From Zhongshania aliphaticivorans (GTDB lineage: Bacteria > Pseudomonadota > Gammaproteobacteria > Pseudomonadales > Spongiibacteraceae), in assembly GCF_001586255.1 (NCBI RefSeq), contig NZ_CP014544.1:768501-832500 (forward strand): a stretch of 64,000 nucleotides of DNA, read 5' to 3'. The translations under genes and the position numbers were made by a program. Positions 58,120-64,000 of the stretch are shown piece after piece (position 1 is the stretch's first letter; the number at the start of each line of letters is the position of its first letter). The notes beneath the pieces are model-generated. The model saw only the letters and a program-made list of their open reading frames with translations, was not told the origin of the DNA and ran no database searches.

Positions 58120-59080
58120 TTTAAGCAATGACTCTGGTCAGGAATTGCCGAAAGCGATATTTTTGATGGGGCCGACGGCGGCAGGCAAAACCGATCTTGC
58201 CCTCGCGCTCAGTGATCGCCTGCCCTGTGATTTGATTAGTGTTGATTCGGCCTTGGTCTATCGCGGTCTAGACATCGGCAGTGCCAAGCCTGATGCGGCG
58301 ACCTTGGCCCGCTATCCTCACCAGTTAATAGATATTTGCGATCCCAGTGAGGCCTATTCGGCGGCAAACTTCCGTCGCGATGCATTGGCGGCCATGGCCA
58401 AAAGTGCGGCGGCCGGTCGAATTCCGCTCTTGGTCGGCGGCACCATGCTGTATTACAAGGCCTTGCTAGAGGGCTTGGCTGATATGCCGTCAGCGAACCA
58501 GCAGGTTCGCGCTGAAATTAATGCAATAGCCGAGGCACAAGGCTGGCCAGCGGTACATGCGCTCTTAGCGCAGGTGGATTCCGCGTCGGCGGCGCGAATC
58601 CACCCTAATCACTCTCAGCGCTTGTCCCGGGCTTTAGAGGTTTACCGCATTAGCGGTGTCACCATGAGTGCGTGGCAGGCTCAGCAGGCTGAGCAAGTTC
58701 TGCCATACCGCGTTTTTCAGTTTGCGATTGCGCCGCCGGAGCGCAGTGTTTTGCACCAGCGCATTGAGCAGCGTCTACAGCAGATGTTTGCCCAAGGCTT
58801 TGTTGGCGAAGTAGCGGGTTTGATGGCGCGTGGCGATTTGCACGCTGATTTACCGGCGATCCGTGCGGTGGGTTACCGGCAAGTGTGGGAGCATTTACGC
58901 GGCGATTTCTCTCTTGATGAGGCCTTTGAGCGAGCCTTGATAGCCACCCGCCAATTGGCCAAACGGCAATTAACGTGGTTGCGCGGTTGGCCTGACCTGC
59001 AATGGCTGGAGACGGGCGGTAATATTGAATTGCAACTAAATTCCGTGTTAGCGCATTCTGGCGCTGCCGAACTGCTATAA
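58109..59080 (+). CDS. miaA: tRNA dimethylallyltransferase
   Basis: MiaA adds the isopentenyl group to A37 of UNN-reading tRNAs. The GTG at 58109 ([28 protein letters not shown]) gives 323 residues and an 11-bp overlap with mutL; an upstream in-frame ATG at 58013 would add 32 residues overlapping mutL. Motifs: Walker [19 protein letters not shown], and [18 protein letters not shown]. In E. coli miaA-hfq-hflX-hflK-hflC is one operon, and the same order holds here. Confidence 0.97.
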   Translation: MAVDLSNDSGQELPKAIFLMGPTAAGKTDLALALSDRLPCDLISVDSALVYRGLDIGSAKPDAATLARYPHQLIDICDPSEAYSAANFRRDALAAMAKSAAAGRIPLLVGGTMLYYKALLEGLADMPSANQQVRAEINAIAEAQGWPAVHALLAQVDSASAARIHPNHSQRLSRALEVYRISGVTMSAWQAQQAEQVLPYRVFQFAIAPPERSVLHQRIEQRLQQMFAQGFVGEVAGLMARGDLHADLPAIRAVGYRQVWEHLRGDFSLDEAFERALIATRQLAKRQLTWLRGWPDLQWLETGGNIELQLNSVLAHSGAAELL

Positions 59081-59089
59081 CTTAGGTAT

Positions 59090-59106
59090 ACTGGGCGCTA
59101 CCCAGT
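59090..59106 (+). terminator. Small stem-loop between miaA and hfq
   Basis: ACTGGG-CGCTA-CCCAGT, a 6-bp stem without a T-run, 10 bp after miaA. It may be an mRNA processing site or partial terminator; evidence is weak. Confidence 0.35.
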
Positions 59107-59198
59107 CTGTTTGCGAACTTGTTGTTGGGTTTGCGATCCTAATACTACTTTTTGATACGTTTTATCAACGCCCGATTTGGGCATACAGGAGGTCCACC

Positions 59199-59456
59199 AT
59201 GTCAAAAGGGCATACCTTACAAGACCCTTACCTGAATATTCTTCGCAAAGAGCGTATTCCGGTTTCTATCTATCTGGTTAACGGCATTAAATTGCAGGGC
59301 CAAATTGAGTCTTTCGACCAGTTTGTGGTTCTGTTAAAAAATACGGTTAGTCAAATGGTCTATAAACACGCCATTTCTACCGTGGTTCCGTCACGTGTTG
59401 TTCGTTTACCGATGGCGCATCCGCCAGAAGATGACGAAGAACAAGAAGACGCATAA
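59199..59456 (+). CDS. hfq: RNA chaperone Hfq
   Basis: Hfq is the hexameric Sm-like RNA chaperone for small RNAs. The 85-residue protein starts at ATG 59199 behind a strong AGGAGG. Sm1 ([22 protein letters not shown]) and Sm2 ([13 protein letters not shown]) motifs are intact. The C-terminal tail is short and acidic (DDEEQEDA), as in Pseudomonas, not the long tail of E. coli. Confidence 0.99.
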   Translation: MSKGHTLQDPYLNILRKERIPVSIYLVNGIKLQGQIESFDQFVVLLKNTVSQMVYKHAISTVVPSRVVRLPMAHPPEDDEEQEDA

Positions 59457-59487
59457 TAATCGTTTTTTGTTGATTTGAGGTTCGTCC

Positions 59488-60804
59488 TTGCTATTTGAAA
59501 GACCTAATTCTGGTGAGCGCGCAATACTGGTGCACCTGGATTTTCACAGTGAAGACGAGCGCGAAGACTCCAATGAATTTGTGCAATTGGTCACCTCCGC
59601 AGGAGGTGACCCAGTTGCATTCATCACTGGGTCTCGTAAACGTCCGGACGCGCGATTGTTTGTCGGCACCGGCAAGCTCGAAGAAATTCGTGAAGCACTG
59701 ATCGCCAATGAAGGTGAGCTGGTGTTGTTTAACCATTCCTTGTCGCCTAGCCAAGAGCGTAATATCGAGCGCGAATTGCAATGTCGTGTGCTTGATCGTA
59801 CCGGCCTGATTCTCGATATATTTGCTCAGCGCGCCCATACCCATGAAGGTAAATTGCAGGTTGAGCTCGCCCAGCTGCAGCATATGTCGACGCGTTTGGT
59901 TCGCGGTTGGACTCACCTAGAGCGGCAAAAAGGCGGTATCGGTTTGCGTGGCCCCGGTGAGAGCCAGTTAGAGACTGACCGGCGTCTGTTGCGCGCGCGC
60001 ATCACCGCTATTCAATCGCGACTGCAAAAAGTCCGGCGTCAACGCGAGCAGGCACGTCGCGCGCGGCGGCGAGCAGAGATTCCGGCGCTGTCACTGGTCG
60101 GCTACACTAATGCGGGCAAATCGACGCTGTTTAATGTGTTAACTACCTCCAGTGTTTACGCCGCTGATCAGCTGTTTGCGACTCTGGACCCGACCGTGCG
60201 TCGTATTACGGTGGACGATGTTGGGCCGGTTATCTTGGCGGATACCGTTGGTTTTATTCGCCACCTGCCGCATAAACTGGTTGAAGCGTTTCGCGCGACT
60301 TTAGAAGAAGCGGTTATCGCTGACTTATTGATCCATGTTGTAGACTGCGCTGACCCAGAGCGCCAAGACAATATGAAGCAGGTAATGAATGTGCTTGCTG
60401 AGATTGGTGCTGCAGATATCCCCATTCTTGAGGTTTACAATAAAACCGATCTGATTGGCAGTGAGCCGCGTATTGAGCGTGACGAGGCAGGTCAGCCGGT
60501 GCGTGTTTGGTTGTCAGCGCGAGATGACCGGGGGCTCGATTTGTTTTATCAGGCCTTGAGCGAGTTGCTTGGCAATGAAATTTGCGAAACCAGCATTACC
60601 TTAACGGCCGCGCAGGGGCGTTTGCGCGCGCGCTTGTTTAGTTTTGATGCGGTGTTAGACGAAGAGATGAATGATGATGGCTCTCAGCGCTTAAAAGTAC
60701 GTTTGCCAGAAGCCGATTGGCAGCGTTTGTTGGCTGGTGAGTCAATTACTGAAGCGTCGCTGGACTCAAGTCGTCCGGTTAGCATGCGCGAAGAATTCTG
60801 CTAG
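59488..60804 (+). CDS. hflX: GTPase HflX
   Basis: HflX is a heat-inducible ribosome-binding GTPase that splits stalled ribosomes. The 438-residue protein starts at TTG 59488 (MLFERPNSGERAILVHLDF), with GAGG 7 bp upstream, matching the Pseudomonas start. It has the N-terminal HflX domain, a coiled linker (about 160-195), and the GTPase with GYTNAGKSTLFN, DTVGFIRHLP, NKTD. It follows hfq by 31 bp. Confidence 0.97.
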   Translation: MLFERPNSGERAILVHLDFHSEDEREDSNEFVQLVTSAGGDPVAFITGSRKRPDARLFVGTGKLEEIREALIANEGELVLFNHSLSPSQERNIERELQCRVLDRTGLILDIFAQRAHTHEGKLQVELAQLQHMSTRLVRGWTHLERQKGGIGLRGPGESQLETDRRLLRARITAIQSRLQKVRRQREQARRARRRAEIPALSLVGYTNAGKSTLFNVLTTSSVYAADQLFATLDPTVRRITVDDVGPVILADTVGFIRHLPHKLVEAFRATLEEAVIADLLIHVVDCADPERQDNMKQVMNVLAEIGAADIPILEVYNKTDLIGSEPRIERDEAGQPVRVWLSARDDRGLDLFYQALSELLGNEICETSITLTAAQGRLRARLFSFDAVLDEEMNDDGSQRLKVRLPEADWQRLLAGESITEASLDSSRPVSMREEFC

Positions 60805-60906
60805 ACTGCCCGCCGGACAAAATCGTGATGTCGCGGGCGTTCCGCAGCACAAATTGACTGCGGTATAAAATTAGCGAACCACAACGATAATCGATAGGAG
60901 AGGGCT

Positions 60907-62046
60907 ATGGCCTGGAATGAACCGGGTGGCGGTAAAGACAATGATCCTTGGGGTGGCAATAACCAAGGGCCGCCAGATTTAGACGAGGCTCTGAAAAAGC
61001 TGCAGGAAAAGCTGAATAGTATATTTGGCGGCGGTAAAAAGAGTGGCGGCAGCGGTGGTGGCGACTTTCATCTTAGCGCTGGCGCCTTGGGCATCGTTGC
61101 AGTTCTTGCAGCGGTGGTTTGGGGCTTGTTTGGCTTCTATCAGGTTGATCAGCAAGAGCGTGCCGTAGTGTTGCGCCTTGGGGTGTATCACGAAACTGTG
61201 ATGCCAGGTTTGCGCTGGAATCCGCCGTTGATGGACGAAGTGAATAAAATCAACGTCACTAAAGTGCGTGGTATCGCCAGTCGTGGCCAGATGCTGACCG
61301 AGGATGAGAATATTGTTGATGTTGCTCTATCTGTGCAATACACGGTATCTGATCCGGCGAATTTCCTGCTTAAAGTGAAAAGCCCTGAACTGAGTTTGGA
61401 ACATGCCTTAGAGAGCTCTTTGCGTCACGTGGTTGGTAGCTCGAGGATGGATCAAGTGATTACTGAGGGTCGCGAGCAAATTGCTATCGATACTCAAGAG
61501 CGCTTGCAAGGCTATTTAGACACCTATCAAAGCGGCATTCTGGTTGCCAAGGTCAATATTGAAGATGCGCAAGCGCCATCGCAGGTGCAAGACGCGTTTG
61601 ATGATGTTACCCGCGCCAAGGAAGATCGCGAACGCTTAAAGAATGAGGCCGAGGCCTATGCCAACGGTATTATTCCTGAAGCTCGTGGTGCGGCTCAGCG
61701 CCAGCTTGAAGAAGCTCAGGCATACAAAGAGCAGGTTGTCGCCAGATCGCAAGGTGAGGCTCAGCGCTTTGTGGATCTTTACGACGAATACCGTAAGGCG
61801 CCTAAGGTTACCCGTGAGCGTTTGTATATTGATGCGCTGGAAACCATGTATAGCGATGCTACTAAGGTAATGGTAGATGTCGAGGGTGGTAATAATATGA
61901 TGTATTTGCCGCTAGATAAATTGATGGAAAAATCGGCGGTTACTCGCCAAACGGCGGGTACTGAGCCGGATATGCGTCAGTTGACAGATAAGGTCATTGA
62001 GCAGTTGCGCCGTGACAGTCAAAGCTCGCGCCGGGAGGGTCGTTAA
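60907..62046 (+). CDS. hflK: FtsH protease modulator HflK
   Basis: HflK is a SPFH-domain protein that, with HflC, forms a membrane complex around FtsH. The 379-residue protein has a Gly-rich N-terminus (GGGKKSGGSGGGDFH), one membrane segment (about 56-80), and the periplasmic SPFH domain (about 80-260), then a long helix. RBS AGGAGAGGGCT precedes ATG 60907. It ends 1 bp before hflC. FtsH is encoded in this window at 13953. Confidence 0.97.
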   Translation: MAWNEPGGGKDNDPWGGNNQGPPDLDEALKKLQEKLNSIFGGGKKSGGSGGGDFHLSAGALGIVAVLAAVVWGLFGFYQVDQQERAVVLRLGVYHETVMPGLRWNPPLMDEVNKINVTKVRGIASRGQMLTEDENIVDVALSVQYTVSDPANFLLKVKSPELSLEHALESSLRHVVGSSRMDQVITEGREQIAIDTQERLQGYLDTYQSGILVAKVNIEDAQAPSQVQDAFDDVTRAKEDRERLKNEAEAYANGIIPEARGAAQRQLEEAQAYKEQVVARSQGEAQRFVDLYDEYRKAPKVTRERLYIDALETMYSDATKVMVDVEGGNNMMYLPLDKLMEKSAVTRQTAGTEPDMRQLTDKVIEQLRRDSQSSRREGR

Positions 62047-62047
62047 C

Positions 62048-62920
62048 ATGGGCGGACGTAATTTTACCGTTGTAGTCGTATTGCTGGGCTTAATCGTATT
62101 GGCATTTAATAGCCTGTATATCGTGCGTGAAACTGAGCGCGGTGTATTGCTTAAGTTTGGTGAGGTAGTGGACCCAGATATTAGTGTCGGTCTGCACATT
62201 AAAACGCCCTTTGTGCATATGGTGCGCAAATTTGAGCGTCGTATATTAACCTTAGACGCGCCAACTCAGCGGTTTTTGACCATTGAGAAAAAGCCGCTGG
62301 ATGTCGACTTTTACGCCAAGTGGAAGGTTATTGATACCCAGAAATTCTATACCGCCACCAATGGTGAAGAGGGGCGCGCGGAAGGTTTATTGGCTCAGCG
62401 AATTAACACGGGTTTGCGGAATAAATTTGGTGAGCGTACTTTTCACGAGGTGGTGTCTGGTGAGCGGGATCTGTTAATGACAGATTTAACCCGGGATCTT
62501 AATCAGATTACGACCTCTGAGTTTGGTATTCAGTTGGTTGATGTTCGAGTTAAACGTATTGATTTGCCATCTCAGGTGAGTCAGTCGGTGTTTGATCGGA
62601 TGAAGTCAGAGCGTGAGCGCGAAGCCCGCGAGCATCGTTCTACCGGTCGTGAATTGGCAGAGAAAATTCGCGCAACTGCAGATCGTCAGCGTACCGTTAT
62701 TGGCGCAAACGCCTACCGTGACTCAGAAGTACTGCGTGGTGAAGGCGATGCGCTAGCGGCCAGAACTTACGCGGCGGCATACAATCGTGACCCGGAATTT
62801 TATTCCTTTTTGCGCAGCCTTAGTGCCTATCAGTCGTCCTTTAGTAATAAAGGTGATCTATTGGTGGTTGACAGCAAAAGTGAATTCTTCCGTTACATGA
62901 AGCAGGGTGGTAGTAAGTAG
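62048..62920 (+). CDS. hflC: FtsH protease modulator HflC
   Basis: HflC is the SPFH partner of HflK. I choose ATG 62048 (MGGRNFTVVVVLLGLIVLAF) one base after hflK ends; an in-frame ATG at 61997 would overlap hflK and is not conserved. The 290-residue protein has one N-terminal membrane segment (about 7-27) and the SPFH domain with FDRMKSEREREAREHRSTG in the following helix. Length equals Pseudomonas HflC and is shorter than the E. coli protein (334). Confidence 0.96.
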   Translation: MGGRNFTVVVVLLGLIVLAFNSLYIVRETERGVLLKFGEVVDPDISVGLHIKTPFVHMVRKFERRILTLDAPTQRFLTIEKKPLDVDFYAKWKVIDTQKFYTATNGEEGRAEGLLAQRINTGLRNKFGERTFHEVVSGERDLLMTDLTRDLNQITTSEFGIQLVDVRVKRIDLPSQVSQSVFDRMKSEREREAREHRSTGRELAEKIRATADRQRTVIGANAYRDSEVLRGEGDALAARTYAAAYNRDPEFYSFLRSLSAYQSSFSNKGDLLVVDSKSEFFRYMKQGGSK

Positions 62921-62932
62921 CAATCCTTGTTT

Positions 62933-62956
62933 CACTCCTCGCTCCGGCGGGGAGTG
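62933..62956 (+). terminator. Hairpin after hflC
   Basis: CACTCCTCGC-TCCG-GCGGGGAGTG: 10-bp stem with one G-T pair and a UNCG-type tetraloop, 13 bp after the hflC stop. No T-run follows, so it could be a Rho-assisted or stabilising structure. Confidence 0.6.
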
Positions 62957-62965
62957 TGGTATCAT
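62957..62965 (+). promoter_or_regulatory. Possible extended -10 promoter before DUF2065/hisZ
   Basis: TGTGGTATCAT contains TGG-TATCAT, close to the extended -10 TGnTATAAT, immediately after the hflC hairpin and about 78 bp upstream of the DUF2065 start. No clear -35. Confidence 0.35.
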
Positions 62966-63042
62966 CTACGCATCCGGGCTGCACCGAGGTCTAAACCCCT
63001 GCGGGCAGCGCGGATTTTTTATGTTTGTAGCAGGCAAAGCGC

Positions 63043-63228
63043 ATGTGGCAGGAACTGTCAGTGGCTCTCAGTATGGTACTTATTATTGAAGGTGTGCTGC
63101 CATTTCTCAGTCCTGAGCGCTGGCGTTTATTAGCATACCGGATGGCGGATATGGACAGTCGATCTGTGCGTATTGCCGGTTTAGTGAGTATGTTAGCGGG
63201 GCTTATTTTATTAAGCTTGTTGCGCTAG
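63043..63228 (+). CDS. DUF2065 (YjeT family) small membrane protein
   Basis: A 61-residue protein with two membrane segments (about 5-25 and 40-60), with the family core [19 protein letters not shown]. coli YjeT is encoded at the same place after hflC. Its function is unknown. Start ATG 63043 with a weak RBS; it ends 35 bp before hisZ. Confidence 0.9.
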   Translation: MWQELSVALSMVLIIEGVLPFLSPERWRLLAYRMADMDSRSVRIAGLVSMLAGLILLSLLR

Positions 63229-63263
63229 CGTCTGATGGCAGAGAAAGAGAGCAAAAAACACGT

Positions 63264-64000
63264 ATGACTTCGGTAGATCGTTGGTTACTCCCAGATGGTG
63301 TAGAAGAGCTGTTACCCGCGCAGGCGGCTCAGGTTGAAGCACTGCGCCGCCAGCTTTTAGATTTGTATAAGCGCTGGGGCTACGAATTAATTATTCCGCC
63401 TATGTTGGAATACACCGAGTCTTTATTGGTTGGCTTGGGTAGTGATATTGATCTGCTCACCTTTAGGGTGACCGATCAATTGACTGGTCGCATGATGGGA
63501 ATCCGTGCCGATATTACCCCGCAGGCTGCACGAATCGATGCGCATAGTCTGGGGCGGGAAGGCCCGGTGCGTTTGTGTTACGCCGGCAGTGTTTTGCACA
63601 GCAAGCCCAAGCAGCCGCTGGCCTCGCGCTCGCCGATTCAACTCGGTGCAGAGCTATACGGTGATAATAGCCCGGCTAGCGACTTAGAAATTATTTGTCT
63701 GATGCTTGAGACATTGCGAGTTGCGGGTTTGGAAGGCATTACCTTAGATACCGGCCATGTCGGTATTTACCGTGCCGTAGTGAAGGCTGCGGCCCTGAAC
63801 GCCGAGCAAGAGGCGAGCTATTTCGATATCTTGCAGCGCAAGGCAAAAACCGAATTGAAACTGTTTGTCGCATCGCTGCCTGTGTCGGCGAGTGTTGCTA
63901 AACAGTTGCTGGAATTGAATGAGCTGCATGGCGGCGAAGATGTACTGAGTCGGGGGCGAGCACTGTTTGCCGATATTCCCGAGGCAGTTGCGGCCATTGC
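63264..64000 (+). CDS. hisZ: ATP phosphoribosyltransferase regulatory subunit HisZ (partial)
   Basis: HisZ is a HisRS paralogue needed to activate short-form HisG in histidine synthesis. The reading frame from ATG 63264 ([20 protein letters not shown]) stays open to the window end, about 245 of roughly 390 residues. It has the class II core [20 protein letters not shown] (motif 2-like) but not the full HisRS signatures. In Pseudomonas hisZ and purA follow hflC in this order. Confidence 0.95.
   Translation, partial: MTSVDRWLLPDGVEELLPAQAAQVEALRRQLLDLYKRWGYELIIPPMLEYTESLLVGLGSDIDLLTFRVTDQLTGRMMGIRADITPQAARIDAHSLGREGPVRLCYAGSVLHSKPKQPLASRSPIQLGAELYGDNSPASDLEIICLMLETLRVAGLEGITLDTGHVGIYRAVVKAAALNAEQEASYFDILQRKAKTELKLFVASLPVSASVAKQLLELNELHGGEDVLSRGRALFADIPEAVAAI

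Noticed and set aside
61997..62047. ATG 61997 as the hflC start
   Set aside because: It lies within hflK and adds 17 residues before the conserved N-terminal membrane segment.

Overview
The window is a contiguous piece of a gammaproteobacterial chromosome, mostly core genes with little accessory DNA. Gene order is close to that of Pseudomonas in two blocks: recN-grpE-dnaK-dnaJ-dapB-carAB-greA-yhbY-rlmE-ftsH-folP-glmM-tpiA-secG-tRNA-Leu-rimP-nusA-infB-rbfA-truB-rpsO-pnp, and serB-fimX-psd-rhodanese-rsgA-orn-queG-nnr-tsaE-amiB-mutL-miaA-hfq-hflX-hflK-hflC-DUF2065-hisZ. Protein sequences resemble Pseudomonas, but the departures (a YihY-type gene between dnaJ and dapB, EF-P modification genes beside fimX, no motAB beside rsgA) point to a marine relative, perhaps Cellvibrionales/Spongiibacteraceae. 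That placement is inference; no 16S gene is present. There are no phage genes, transposases or CRISPR arrays.

Layout. 1-1078: recN (minus, cut by the window edge) under a near-perfect LexA box. 1187-5225: heat-shock chaperones grpE, dnaK, dnaJ, with two clear sigma-32 promoters. 5327-7528: YihY-family membrane protein and dapB. 7529-12817: carA (behind a probable attenuator), carB, greA. 12826-19331: yhbY, rlmE, ftsH, folP, glmM, tpiA, secG. 19340-20026: tRNA-Leu(GAG), a long bidirectional terminator, a tandem repeat and the leader of the nusA operon. 20027-28895: rimP, nusA, infB, rbfA, truB, rpsO, pnp (translation and RNA decay). 29063-32331: an envelope cluster of a DUF3015 protein, a DUF4105/Lnb-like protein with a predicted beta-barrel, and a lipoprotein hydrolase. 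32346-33391: a SlyD-like isomerase and two small unknown genes. 33606-38412: parC, ytjB-like, serB. 38449-42297: FimX-like degenerate GGDEF/EAL protein and a PilZ-like partner (c-di-GMP reception). 42372-44957: epmB, efp, epmA (EF-P and its beta-lysylation). 44977-47886: rsgA-sseA-psd operon. 48069-52813: orn, an autotransporter esterase, queG, a DUF4197 lipoprotein. 52956-64000: the tightly packed nnr-tsaE-amiB-mutL-miaA-hfq-hflX-hflK-hflC-DUF2065-hisZ run (hisZ cut by the window end).

The least routine content lies between genes: a family of imperfect GACGTC-centred and 25-bp inverted repeats at four intergenic sites, a ~143-bp tandem repeat carrying terminators after tRNA-Leu, and terminator-type attenuators before carA and rimP. 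Among proteins, the DUF3015/DUF4105/hydrolase cluster, the extended YtjB and the FimX/PilZ-like pair are the best candidates for uncharacterised biology. I do not see a clearly new multi-gene defence or mobile system.
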